A DNA stretch of 39,884 nucleotides from Collinsella aerofaciens (GCF_015557435.1 NZ_JADNOH010000007.1:1-39884); one strand, 5' to 3'. Shown: positions 16,073 to 23,450, counted from the first letter of the stretch. Numbers and translations: made by a program. Notes: generated by a model from the letters alone, not told the origin.

Positions 16073-16799
16073 TGAAGATCACCTTAAGGTTGGGGTCGTT
16101 ATGGTCTAGATGATGACGAACGGCATCGATGGCCACGCGCGCGGCGGCATCTTGCGGATAGCCAAACACGCCAGTAGAGATGCAGCAGAATGCGAGGGTG
16201 CCGAGTCCTCGACGCGTCGCTTCTTCCAAGCAGCTGGTGTAGCAGCGGCGTAATAGCAATTCCTCACGAGGGCCAGGCTTATGGCTGGGCACGATAGGGC
16301 CGACGGTGTGGAAAACGTAGCTGCTGGGCAGGTTGAACGCCGGCGTGACTTTGACGCGTGCGGTTGGCTCCTCGTGCCCCTGGTCGTCCATGAGATTGGC
16401 GCACGCCAGGCGTAACTGCATGCCGGCGTAGGTGTGGATGGCGTTGTCGATGCAACGATGCCCCGGCACAAAGCACCCGAGCATCTGGCTGTTGGCGGCA
16501 TTGACGATGGCGTCGGCCTTAAGCAGCGTAATGTCGCCGCGCCAGATGGCAACGCGATCGCGGTAGGGGAGCGTGCCAGCGTTGGTCGCCCCGCCGCGTT
16601 CAAGTAGGCGTTGCTGCAAGTAGGCGTCTTGTATGTCGAGCGTCTCGGCCGTAAGCGCCTCGGGCGGGCGTACGTTCATGAGGGCTCGAAGCAGATTGCG
16701 CTGCTCGTTGGCTCCGGCAGGTGCAGCAATGCTGCGCCCGTCTGGCCGCTCGGCAAGCAATACCTTGATGAGCCAAACGCGGCGTTCGGCCTGATTCAT
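16014..16799 (-). CDS. SirTM-linked zinc-type macrodomain, ADP-ribosyl hydrolase
   Basis: 261 residues. A helical N-terminal extension of about 75 residues precedes the macrodomain: WRGDITLLKADAIVNAANS, then GCFVPGHRCIDNAIHTYAG, VFHTVGP and ISTGVFGYP. C109, H114 and C116 in the GCFVPGHRC segment are the likely zinc ligands of the SirTM-associated macrodomain class, which removes ADP-ribose from proteins. An upstream in-frame extension exists, but ATG at 16799 has AGGAGG seven bases before it. It is first in a two-gene operon with the sirtuin, so writer and eraser are made together. The role in other bacteria is linked to oxidative stress and lipoate metabolism. Confidence 0.88.
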   Translation of the reverse strand: MNQAERRVWLIKVLLAERPDGRSIAAPAGANEQRNLLRALMNVRPPEALTAETLDIQDAYLQQRLLERGGATNAGTLPYRDRVAIWRGDITLLKADAIVNAANSQMLGCFVPGHRCIDNAIHTYAGMQLRLACANLMDDQGHEEPTARVKVTPAFNLPSSYVFHTVGPIVPSHKPGPREELLLRRCYTSCLEEATRRGLGTLAFCCISTGVFGYPQDAAARVAIDAVRHHLDHNDPNLKVIFNVFLASDEAIYRSLLQTDR

Positions 16800-16877
16800 G
16801 ACCTTCCTCCTGTTCAATTGAGCCGGTTTCATTCGACAGTAGTGTGCCGTCTGGCGCGCAACAGTAAAAGAAGGCAC

Positions 16878-16917
16878 AAAAAGGTAAGCGCCGTGGAGCG
16901 GTATGCCCCACGGCGCT
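16878..16917 (-). terminator. Terminator of the HxlR gene
   Basis: AGCGCCGTGG (16887-16896) pairs with CCACGGCGCT (16908-16917). On the minus strand the stem is followed by ACCTTTTTG. It separates the HxlR gene from the macrodomain/sirtuin operon downstream on the same strand. Confidence 0.8.
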
Positions 16918-16940
16918 CAATGTGCAGAAGCCCGCCGCTG

Positions 16941-17273
16941 TTAGGAGTTTCGCACGAGCTGCTGATAATCGGTGCCCCATTCCACCAGGGAATCGATGAT
17001 GGGCATAAGGCTGTGGCCCAGCTCGCTAAGCGCATATTCGGTGCGGATGGGCGTCTCGGGGATGACGGTGCGCGTGATGAGGCCCGCGGCATCCATTTCC
17101 TTAAGGTTGGACGAAAGTACCTTTTGGCTAATGCCGGGGATAGCGCGATGTAGCGCGTTGAAGCCCATGGGTTGGTTAATGAGCTGCTGAATGATATAGA
17201 TCTTCCACTTGTTGCCAAAGAGCTGAAAACACGTGGCAACAGGGCAGGGCGGCAGCTCTTCTTTGGTAAGCAT
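16941..17273 (-). CDS. HxlR-family transcriptional regulator
   Basis: 110 residues, family length. CPVATCFQLFGNKWKIYIIQQL at the start, then the winged-helix core FNALHRAIPGISQKVLSSNLKEM and wing ITRTVIPETPIRTEYALSELG. HxlR regulators often sense electrophiles or oxidants through N-terminal cysteines; here Cys10 and Cys15 in the CPVATC motif could serve. GGAG precedes the ATG. It is divergent from the ACGX peptide cassette, with a 199-base gap that must hold both promoters, so it may control that cassette. A terminator separates it from the macrodomain gene. Confidence 0.88.
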   Translation of the reverse strand: MLTKEELPPCPVATCFQLFGNKWKIYIIQQLINQPMGFNALHRAIPGISQKVLSSNLKEMDAAGLITRTVIPETPIRTEYALSELGHSLMPIIDSLVEWGTDYQQLVRNS

Positions 17274-17382
17274 AGAGACTCCTCAATCATGTGGACGACT
17301 TTCATTATCGCAGCTGCTGTCGCTTGTGGATACTACTTACCTTTTGGTGACTGGCTAATAGATTGGTGCCTTCTTTTGGTCG

Positions 17383-17411
17383 TTGCGCGCTTTTTGCATG
17401 ATGCATATAGA
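17383..17411 (+). promoter_or_regulatory. Candidate promoter of the ACGX peptide cassette
   Basis: TTGCGC (17383-17388) and TATAGA (17406-17411) are spaced by 17 bases, a good sigma-70-type arrangement. Transcription would start near 17418, about 55 bases before the peptide ATG. No better candidate is seen between the HxlR gene and the peptide. Confidence 0.45.
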
Positions 17412-17472
17412 CGCAAGGAGCGTCAAAAACCGGGTGGCTTCGACCGGCCATCCTCGACCGAAAGGAAATGCC

Positions 17473-17607
17473 ATGTCCGAGAATCTTGAGAACGTCGCCG
17501 CTTTCGCCTCCTGCGGTACCACCGATCCTGCGCCCGCTTGCGGCTCCGCCGACCCCAAGGCTGCCCCTGCCTGCGGCACCGCTTGCGGCGCTGCGGACGC
17601 TCAGTAA
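17473..17607 (+). CDS. ACGX-repeat peptide, probable radical SAM-modified RiPP precursor
   Basis: 44 residues. A short acidic leader-like start (MSENLENVAAF) is followed by four Cys-Gly units: SCGT (Cys14), ACGS (Cys23), ACGT (Cys34) and ACGA (Cys38), joined by Ala/Pro/Asp linkers. All four cysteines are followed by Gly. This matches what I recall as the ACGX-repeat peptides found beside a dedicated radical SAM/SPASM enzyme. AAGGAAA precedes the ATG. The next two genes follow at 24 and 46 bases on the same strand, so one mRNA is likely. The modification is unknown; thioether crosslinks from the cysteines, as in sactipeptides or ranthipeptides, are the obvious possibility. Confidence 0.85.
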   Translation: MSENLENVAAFASCGTTDPAPACGSADPKAAPACGTACGAADAQ

Positions 17608-17631
17608 GCAATCGCTAGGAAGGGACTCGTA

Positions 17632-18252
17632 ATGGATGCTCAGACTTGCCTCAAAAAGATGCAGCTTGCCGGGACGCTCTCCCTGGCAACCGTGGACGAG
17701 AATTGCGCGCCGCAAATTCGCTGCGTAAGCGCCGTCCATTACGAGCCCCGTGCTATCTACTTTCTCACGGCACGTGGCAAGGAGATGGCCCGTCAGCTTA
17801 TGGCCGACGGGCGTGTCCAAACGCTCGTCCACACGCGATTTAACGAGATGATTCGCATGTCCGGCGTTGCCGCCCCCGTCTCGGATTCCGAGCAAGTTCA
17901 CTGGCGCGACGTGATTTACGCCGAGCAGCCGTATCTTGCCAACGTGTATCCCGGTGATACGCGCGAGATCAACATCATCTTTAAGGTCGAGAACATAGTG
18001 CTCGACTACTTTAACCTGGGAGTTCATCCCATCGAGCGCGCGGTCTTTACTTTAGACGAGGGCATGGCGCCTGCGCCCGCCAAGGGTTTCCGCATCGATG
18101 CTGATGCGTGTATCGGTTGCGGCACCTGCCTTGAGCACTGCCCGCAGAAGTGCATCGAGCCGGGAGACTCATATCGCATAGAGCCCGAGCACTGCCTGCA
18201 TTGCGGTGCCTGTGTCGAGAATTGCCCCGTCGGCGCCGTTGCGCGCCTGTAG
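17632..18252 (+). CDS. Flavin split-barrel protein fused to a 2[4Fe-4S] ferredoxin domain
   Basis: 206 residues. Residues 1 to about 145 resemble the pyridoxamine 5'-phosphate oxidase/FMN-binding split barrel (LAGTLSLATVDENCAPQIRCV, then IYFLTARGKEMARQL). The C-terminus is a bacterial ferredoxin with two clusters: Cys160, 163, 166, 170 and Cys188, 191, 194, 198, each CxxCxxCxxxCP. It sits between the ACGX peptide and the radical SAM gene, so it is a good candidate electron donor that reduces the radical SAM cluster, or a redox enzyme acting on the peptide. GGAAGGGAC precedes the ATG. No substrate can be named. Confidence 0.85.
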   Translation: MDAQTCLKKMQLAGTLSLATVDENCAPQIRCVSAVHYEPRAIYFLTARGKEMARQLMADGRVQTLVHTRFNEMIRMSGVAAPVSDSEQVHWRDVIYAEQPYLANVYPGDTREINIIFKVENIVLDYFNLGVHPIERAVFTLDEGMAPAPAKGFRIDADACIGCGTCLEHCPQKCIEPGDSYRIEPEHCLHCGACVENCPVGAVARL

Positions 18253-18298
18253 CCCAAATACCGTCATCAGTTTCAACATCGACCAAGGGAGTCCCACG

Positions 18299-19345
18299 AT
18301 GCAAAAGCCCGCGTTTGCCTTCCAATGGCACATTACGGATGAATGCGATCAGCGTTGCAAACATTGCTATATCTTTGCCAACGGTGCCTGCGCGGGTTTC
18401 AAGCGCATGCCGTGGGAGCAAATGCTCCAGGTCGTCGATCAGGCCCAGGCGCTCTGCGAGCGCATCGGTCGTCAGCCGTACTTTTACGTTACGGGCGGCG
18501 ACCCCATTCTTCATCCCGATTTTTGGCACCTTGCCGAGCTCCTGCACGAGCGCGGTTTCATGTGGTGCGTAATGGGCAATCCGTTCCATCTGACCGACGA
18601 GGTCTGCGCTCGCATGAAAGAGCTGGGTTGCCGTAAATATCAGCTTTCGCTCGACGGACTCGAGTCGACGCACGATTACTTCCGTAAGCCCGGCTCGTTT
18701 GCTGAGACCATGCGCGCCATCGGTTGCCTTAAGCGTGCAGGTATCTGGGTTGCCGTCATGAACACGGTATCGAGCATGAACGCTGCCGAGCTGCCGCAGC
18801 TCATCGACCTTGTGGCAAGCCTCGAGGTCGACGTGTTCGCCTTTGGGCGCTACTGCCCCACGTCGGGCCAAAAGCGTGACGAGTTCCATTTGGAGCCGCT
18901 TGAGTATCGGGATGTGTTGCTGGCCGCGCAGGAGCGCATGGAGTTCCATCAGGCGGCCGGCTGCAAAACGTTCTTCCAGCTCAAGGACCATCTGTGGACG
19001 CTGCTTTTGTGGGAGCAGGGTAAGCTCACCATTCCCGAGGGCGCCAAGCCCGGCATGATCTATGACGGCTGCCACTGCGGTACGGGCCATATGACGGTGC
19101 TGCCTACGGGTGATGTCTATGCGTGTCGCCGCATGGAGAGCAAGGTGGGCAACGTTGCCGAAAACTCGCTGGAGGAGCTCTTCTTCTCTCCGCAAATGGA
19201 AGCCAAGCGCGATTTTAAGAAGTTCAAGAAATGCTCTAAGTGCGAGCTCTTCGGTTGGTGTCGTGGCTGTCCTGCGGTGACGTACGGCTATACGGGCGAC
19301 ATGTACGAGGCCGACCCCCAGTGCTGGAAAGAGATTGAGGAGTAG
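18299..19345 (+). CDS. Radical SAM/SPASM maturase of the ACGX system
   Basis: 348 residues. The S-adenosylmethionine cluster motif is C16xxxC20xxC23 in ECDQRCKHCYIF, followed by YVTGGDPILHP and the usual TIM-barrel segments (YQLSLDGLESTHDYFRKPG). The C-terminus is a SPASM domain with C258, C260, C276, C312, C315, C321, C324 and C342 as auxiliary-cluster ligands, the core reading CSKCELFGWCRGCP. SPASM enzymes modify ribosomal peptides or enzyme side chains. Adjacency to the ACGX peptide makes that peptide the predicted substrate. ATG at 18299 is chosen over earlier in-frame codons because GGAG lies eight bases before it and the radical SAM fold begins at once. A composite hairpin repeat follows the stop. 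Confidence 0.9.
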   Translation: MQKPAFAFQWHITDECDQRCKHCYIFANGACAGFKRMPWEQMLQVVDQAQALCERIGRQPYFYVTGGDPILHPDFWHLAELLHERGFMWCVMGNPFHLTDEVCARMKELGCRKYQLSLDGLESTHDYFRKPGSFAETMRAIGCLKRAGIWVAVMNTVSSMNAAELPQLIDLVASLEVDVFAFGRYCPTSGQKRDEFHLEPLEYRDVLLAAQERMEFHQAAGCKTFFQLKDHLWTLLLWEQGKLTIPEGAKPGMIYDGCHCGTGHMTVLPTGDVYACRRMESKVGNVAENSLEELFFSPQMEAKRDFKKFKKCSKCELFGWCRGCPAVTYGYTGDMYEADPQCWKEIEE

Positions 19346-19359
19346 GATTATTGTCGTCT

Positions 19360-19481
19360 AGTCATCGGGGACGTTCTTTAACGGCTAGTCATTTAAGAGC
19401 GTCCCCGATGACTACCCATAAAAAGCTGTACGCCAGCATCCAAAGATGTCGAAAATGGTCGACTTTGGATGCTGGCGTACA
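19360..19481. repeat. Composite two-hairpin repeat, copy 2
   Basis: Hairpin A arms are at 19360-19378 and 19395-19413 (one G/T mismatch). Hairpin B arms are at 19427-19444 and 19464-19481 (perfect). Compared with copy 1, hairpin B reads TGTACGCCAGC and GCTGGCGTACA instead of TGTACGTCAGC and GCTGACGTACA, so a T-A pair became C-G on both arms. It lies between the convergent radical SAM and glutaredoxin genes. Confidence 0.9.
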
Positions 19482-19526
19482 TGTTTGGGTCGTATGGGTT
19501 GGGGTGAGCCGATCGCAAGGCGAGTG

Positions 19527-19772
19527 TTAGAGCAGATTCTCCTGCACCCATGCGATGATGTCGCTCGACTCGTAGAGCGGCTTGCCGTCGATGAACAGGC
19601 AGGGAACCTGGCGCTTTCCGCCGGCGGCGATGAGTGTCTGCTCGGCATCGGCGTCGGTCGAGATATTGCGCTCGGGGATGGTCACGCCATTGTCCGCCAG
19701 GAAGCGCTTGACCTTAATGCAATACGGACATCTGGTCATAACGTACAGCACGAGCTCGTGACGAGTAGCCAT
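19527..19772 (-). CDS. Glutaredoxin-like protein
   Basis: 81 residues, the size of small glutaredoxins. The active site is CPYC after the strand HELVLYVMTR, followed by IKVKRFLADNG. QVPCLFIDGKPLYESSDI holds the cis-Pro (VP) and the substrate-binding loop. It reduces disulfides or mixed thiols in the cytoplasm. ATG at 19772 has GGAG five bases upstream; an extended in-frame N-terminus is not needed. In glutathione-poor Actinobacteria the partner thiol may differ. Convergent with the ACGX radical SAM gene; no operon partner is evident. Confidence 0.88.
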   Translation of the reverse strand: MATRHELVLYVMTRCPYCIKVKRFLADNGVTIPERNISTDADAEQTLIAAGGKRQVPCLFIDGKPLYESSDIIAWVQENLL

Positions 19773-19823
19773 AGGTCTCCAATCAGTTGGGGTTTTGATT
19801 GAGATACCCAAAGCCGCTGCAAT

Positions 19824-20651
19824 CTAAGCGCAAGTCAGCGACGACTCGATGGCCTGGACCAGAAACGTCGTGGCTCCGGTGCCGCATGGCTTGTCGCAGT
19901 AGTCTACGAAGCGCTGGTCGGCGAGGTAGCCGCGGGCGAGTCCCAGATATGCCTCGTCTTGGGGCTCGCTGCCCCAGTTGAGAGCAATCCAGCGGCGATG
20001 CATCGCGACGAGCTTGCGAGCCTCGCTGCCTTCCGGTTCGCCATCGCCCATGGCAATCGAGAGCTGGCCCAAAATGGCGCGCTCAAGCTCCTTCATGTCG
20101 TTCCACGTCTGAGGGTCCATGTCCAGCAGCGCCTCGTTTGCCGCGTCGATGGCTTCATCACCATAACGCGCCCGGGCCTCGGCTCCGTAGCGCTCCTCGT
20201 TTTCCTGCACGGTGTGCCAGCGCTCCAGTTGTGGCAGCACGGCTCCCATGAGCGAGACGGCTTCGTCGAGCGACATACTGGTGTTTTGTGCCAGCCGCGG
20301 GGCACAATCCTCGATCATCGCCTCCATGGTGGTGTCGTAGGTGTACTTGCCGTGGTCGTAGCACCACTTGCAGTAATGATCGGTCGTGGCGCCCGTGGCG
20401 TCGGTGCCGCAGTCTTCGGGCGTGAGTATCATGCCGCAGCTCTGACAATAGTGCTCGGGCATTTCGAGCAGATGAGGCAGCGGCTCGCCGGTCACGGCGG
20501 CAATGAGTTTCATCATGTCGATGCCCGGTGTGACCTCGCCGCGTTCCCAACGGCTGATGGCCTGGCGTGTGACGAAGAGCTTGGCGGCGAGCTGCTCTTG
20601 GGTAAGGTGATGAGCGCGACGGACAGCGATGAGCTTTTCTGCAAAGGCCAT
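19824..20651 (-). CDS. XRE regulator fused to a zinc ribbon and a TipAS-like domain
   Basis: 275 residues in three parts. Residues 1-60 are an XRE helix-turn-helix (LTQEQLAAKLFVTRQAISRW). Residues 69-100 are a zinc ribbon with C69-C72 and C94-C97 (CQSCGMIL and CKWCYDHGKY). From about 130 to the end the sequence resembles the TipAS antibiotic-binding domain of TipA regulators (ERYGAEARARYGDEA, then WNDMKELE, RWIALNWG, YCDKPCGTGATTFL). TipAS is normally fused to a MerR DNA-binding domain that it controls on binding thiopeptides or similar drugs, so joining it to an XRE head is unusual. AAAGGA lies before the ATG. TATGCT at about 20687 on the minus strand could be its -10 box. Confidence 0.85.
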   Translation of the reverse strand: MAFAEKLIAVRRAHHLTQEQLAAKLFVTRQAISRWERGEVTPGIDMMKLIAAVTGEPLPHLLEMPEHYCQSCGMILTPEDCGTDATGATTDHYCKWCYDHGKYTYDTTMEAMIEDCAPRLAQNTSMSLDEAVSLMGAVLPQLERWHTVQENEERYGAEARARYGDEAIDAANEALLDMDPQTWNDMKELERAILGQLSIAMGDGEPEGSEARKLVAMHRRWIALNWGSEPQDEAYLGLARGYLADQRFVDYCDKPCGTGATTFLVQAIESSLTCA

Positions 20652-20779
20652 AGCGGCTCCTTTCTGCTGGTTGATGGCTTAAGCATACGCGGCAACAGAC
20701 GCCCTTCCAAGCAACCGTTGGTTGCACGACGGGGGACCGCGGCGAAGAATTGCGCGCAACGCCCCACACCTCCATGCCG

Positions 20780-20785
20780 TACAAT
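20780..20785 (+). promoter_or_regulatory. TACAAT -10 box placed for a leaderless trmO mRNA
   Basis: TACAAT ends seven bases before ATG at 20793, so transcription would begin at or next to the start codon. No Shine-Dalgarno sequence precedes either possible ATG (20784 or 20793). A clear -35 box is not visible. Confidence 0.4.
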
Positions 20786-20792
20786 GACCGGC

Positions 20793-21530
20793 ATGGAACC
20801 TATTGCACACATACATACCGACCTGCCGCAGAAGTTCGGCATTCCGCGCAACAGCTTTTTGGCGCCTCATCTGCAGGGACGCATCGTTTTTGAGCCGGAA
20901 TTTGCCTCCAATGCAGCGGTCGAGGGCCTGGACTCCTTCTCTCACCTATGGCTGTTGTGGCGCTTCGAAAACGGCACGCTCGGCGGCACGGCTAAGGACA
21001 TAGCTACCGATGCCAAGACGCAGGACAGGTCCGGCACCAATGCCAAGTGGTCGAAAACCGTGCGCCCGCCGCGTCTGGGTGGAGCCGAGCGCGTGGGCGT
21101 GTTTGCCACGCGCAGTCCGTTTCGCCCTAATCCCATCGGGCTTACCTGCGTCAGGCTCGATCGTGTCGAGCTTACCGACGACGGCCCCATCATCCATGTG
21201 CTGGGGGCCGACCTGCGCGACGGCACGCCCATCTACGACATCAAGCCCTATATTCCGTTTGCGGACTGCCATCCGGATGCGACGGGTGGCTGGATCGAAG
21301 ACGCCCCGTGGCAAGAGCTCGACGTCGAGTTTCCACAAGCGCTGCAAGACGAGGTCCCGCCCACAAAGCTGCCCGGTTTGATCGAGATTCTTCGCCAAGA
21401 TCCGCGCCGTGCTGGAAGCAAGCACGAGCCCAATCGCGTCTACCACTTGGCCTACTCCGGGCTCGATATTTCGTTTACGGTCGATGGGACACAGCTGACT
21501 GTAACGGCCGTCACCGAAGCTCAGGACTAG
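20793..21530 (+). CDS. trmO: TrmO-like tRNA (N6-threonylcarbamoyladenosine37-N6)-methyltransferase
   Basis: 245 residues of the YaeB/TsaA family, which uses S-adenosylmethionine to methylate t6A37 in some threonine tRNAs. Signatures: IPRNSFLAP, FSHLWLLWRF, GVFATRSPFRPNPIGLT, ILGADLRDGTPIYDIKPYIP (with V for the first I) and DPRR in place of the more common DPRPAY. The C-terminus RVYHLAYSGLDISF is also typical. The frame is open far upstream, but homology starts at MEPIAHIHT. ATG at 20784 is in the same frame, three codons earlier. There is no ribosome binding site; a TACAAT box suggests a leaderless transcript. Divergent from the XRE/TipAS gene. Confidence 0.88.
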   Translation: MEPIAHIHTDLPQKFGIPRNSFLAPHLQGRIVFEPEFASNAAVEGLDSFSHLWLLWRFENGTLGGTAKDIATDAKTQDRSGTNAKWSKTVRPPRLGGAERVGVFATRSPFRPNPIGLTCVRLDRVELTDDGPIIHVLGADLRDGTPIYDIKPYIPFADCHPDATGGWIEDAPWQELDVEFPQALQDEVPPTKLPGLIEILRQDPRRAGSKHEPNRVYHLAYSGLDISFTVDGTQLTVTAVTEAQD

Positions 21531-21642
21531 CTGTCCGCCCGCCCACATCAGTCAAATTCAACCCCAAAACCCGTGCCAAAGCCGCCCGTCCTGATGGACA
21601 ATAACGCCTACCGAACCAATCCACTTTGCACGGGAGCCCAGC

Positions 21643-22854
21643 ATGAAATACGACTTCACCTCGCTTATCGACCGCCACGGTATGGATGCCATCGCCGTTG
21701 ACTCCTGGGGCGAGATCCCCGGTATGGCGCCAAACGCACCCGATGAGGGCTTCGACCGCATCCCCATGTGGGTGGCGGATATGAACTTTGCCACCGTCCC
21801 TACGGTCCAGGAGCACATCATTCAGCGTGCCCAGCATCCCATGTTTGGCTACTTTGATCCGCGCGCCGAGTACTTCGACAGCATCATCGAATGGCAGAGC
21901 CGTCGCAACGGCGTTGAGGGCCTGCTTCCCGAGCATATCGGCTACGAGAACGGCGTGCTGGGCGGCGTCGTGTCGACGCTGCGCGCGTACGTTCAGCCGG
22001 GCGACGCGGTGCTGGTCCATAGTCCCACCTACATCGGTTTTACCAAGTCCATCGAGGCCGCGGGCTACCGTATTGTGCACAGCCCGCTTAAGCTGGACGA
22101 ACAGGGCATATGGCGCATGGACTTTGAGGACATGGAGCACAAACTCGCACAAAACCACATCCATGCTGCTGTTTTCTGCTCGCCGCATAATCCCTGCGGT
22201 CGCGTGTGGGAACGCGACGAGATCGAGCGCGCCATGGACATCTACCGCCAGCACGATTGCGTGGTGGTCTCGGACGAGATCTGGTCCGACATCATCCGTC
22301 CTGGGCACAAGCACATCCCGACGCAGTCGGTGAGCGAGGACGCCCGCATGCGCACGGTCGCCCTTTATGCGCCCAGCAAGACCTTCAACCTCGCGGGCCT
22401 AGTCGGCAGCTACCACATCATCTACAACGAGACGCTGCGCGACCGCGTGTGCGCCGTGTCCAACAAGACCCATTACAACGAGATGAACGTCCTCTCCATG
22501 CACGCGCTCATTGGCGCCTACCAGCCGCAGGGCTACGAGTGGGTGGACGAGCTCAACGAGGTCATCAAGGGCAACGTCGACTACTTCTGCGATTACGTGG
22601 ACGAGCATTTCGAAGGTGTGGCCTATTCGCGTCCGCAGGGCACGTACATGGTGTTCCTGGACTGCACGGAGTGGTGCCGCGCACACGGTCGCGACATTCA
22701 GTGGCTGCTCGACGAGGGTGCGCGCGTGGGCGTGGGCTACCAGGACGGCCGTCCGTTCCATGGACCCTGCCACATTCGCGTGAACCTGGCACTGCCGCTT
22801 TCGCGCGTGCAGGAGGCGTGCGACCGCCTGGATCGTTACGTTTTTAATGCATAG
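21643..22854 (+). CDS. MalY/PatB-family PLP enzyme, probable cystathionine beta-lyase
   Basis: 403 residues of the class I/II aminotransferase fold. Family motifs: PMWVADMNFATVPTV near the N-terminus, FCSPHNPCGRVW, SDEIWSDI, and the Schiff-base lysine K246 in APSKTFNLAGL. The C-terminal Arg that binds the substrate carboxylate is in HIRVNLALP. MalY/PatB enzymes cleave C-S bonds of cystathionine or cysteine conjugates to give thiols, pyruvate and ammonia. GGAG lies six bases before the ATG. It stands alone after trmO with a 112-base gap. True aminotransferase activity is possible but less likely given the MalY-like motifs. Confidence 0.88.
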   Translation: MKYDFTSLIDRHGMDAIAVDSWGEIPGMAPNAPDEGFDRIPMWVADMNFATVPTVQEHIIQRAQHPMFGYFDPRAEYFDSIIEWQSRRNGVEGLLPEHIGYENGVLGGVVSTLRAYVQPGDAVLVHSPTYIGFTKSIEAAGYRIVHSPLKLDEQGIWRMDFEDMEHKLAQNHIHAAVFCSPHNPCGRVWERDEIERAMDIYRQHDCVVVSDEIWSDIIRPGHKHIPTQSVSEDARMRTVALYAPSKTFNLAGLVGSYHIIYNETLRDRVCAVSNKTHYNEMNVLSMHALIGAYQPQGYEWVDELNEVIKGNVDYFCDYVDEHFEGVAYSRPQGTYMVFLDCTEWCRAHGRDIQWLLDEGARVGVGYQDGRPFHGPCHIRVNLALPLSRVQEACDRLDRYVFNA

Positions 22855-22928
22855 CAAGCCGTAACGAACGGACGACATGCGCGGGGTCTTCTGGCTTGAT
22901 TGTTATGCGGGGGTCTGATCCCAGCCCC

Positions 22929-23408
22929 CTACTTTTCGTGAATCTGCTTGCCGCAGAGATGCTCAATCGTAATTTCGTACAGCTGAACGCCCTTGATGTC
23001 TTTGGCGATTTCTTCCTCGACCTCTTCGGCGGTGGGGTAGTACTTGAGCGCGAGCTCACGGACCTTGTCCTCGATAAATGCGGGGGTGTCATTCGCTAGG
23101 CGGCAACGGCCAAAGACAACGGTGCTCTGCACGTAGGGCGCCCAATCGTCGTCCTTGTACCAGTCGTTGCCGTAGACGGTAAAACAGACCTTGTCGTCAC
23201 GCTTGAGAGCGTCGACCTTGTGGCCCGCCTTGGCGCCGTGGAAGTAAATCTTGTCGTGCTCAGCGTCAAAGAAGTAGTTGACGGGAATGGCGTACGGGTA
23301 GCCGTCATCGCCGTTGACGGCAAAGACGCCGCGCTTGCAGGTGGCGAGCAGCTCACGCGCCGCCTCGTCGGTGATGGCACGTTTCTTTCGGCGTAGAGGC
23401 CTAAACAT
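22929..23408 (-). CDS. Pyridoxamine 5'-phosphate oxidase-like flavoprotein
   Basis: 159 residues. The FMN split-barrel pattern is clear: RGVFAVNGDDGYPYAIPVNYFFDAEHD (broken by turns), then IYFHGAKAGHKVDALKRDDKVCFTVYG, STVVFGRCRLAND and a C-terminal helix. Such proteins are close to the NimA/5-nitroimidazole reductase group common in anaerobes and bind FMN or F420. TTG at 23426 overlaps the AAAGGAA ribosome binding site, so ATG at 23408 is chosen. TATAGT on the minus strand (23450-23455), overlapping the tail of the sensor kinase gene, is a plausible -10 box. The substrate is unknown. Confidence 0.85.
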   Translation of the reverse strand: MFRPLRRKKRAITDEAARELLATCKRGVFAVNGDDGYPYAIPVNYFFDAEHDKIYFHGAKAGHKVDALKRDDKVCFTVYGNDWYKDDDWAPYVQSTVVFGRCRLANDTPAFIEDKVRELALKYYPTAEEVEEEIAKDIKGVQLYEITIEHLCGKQIHEK

Positions 23409-23450
23409 CGCGGGATTCCTTTCCAATCGGGCACATTTCTTGGGGAGAGA

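Noticed and set aside
19959-20792. N-terminal extension of the trmO open frame
   Set aside because: It runs antisense through the XRE/TipAS gene, and TrmO homology starts only at MEPIAHIHT.
22908-22928. GGGGTCTGATCCCAGCCCC as a terminator between the PLP lyase and flavoprotein genes
   Set aside because: The stem is short and offset pairings compete; there is no clear T-run on either side, so it is not listed as a feature.
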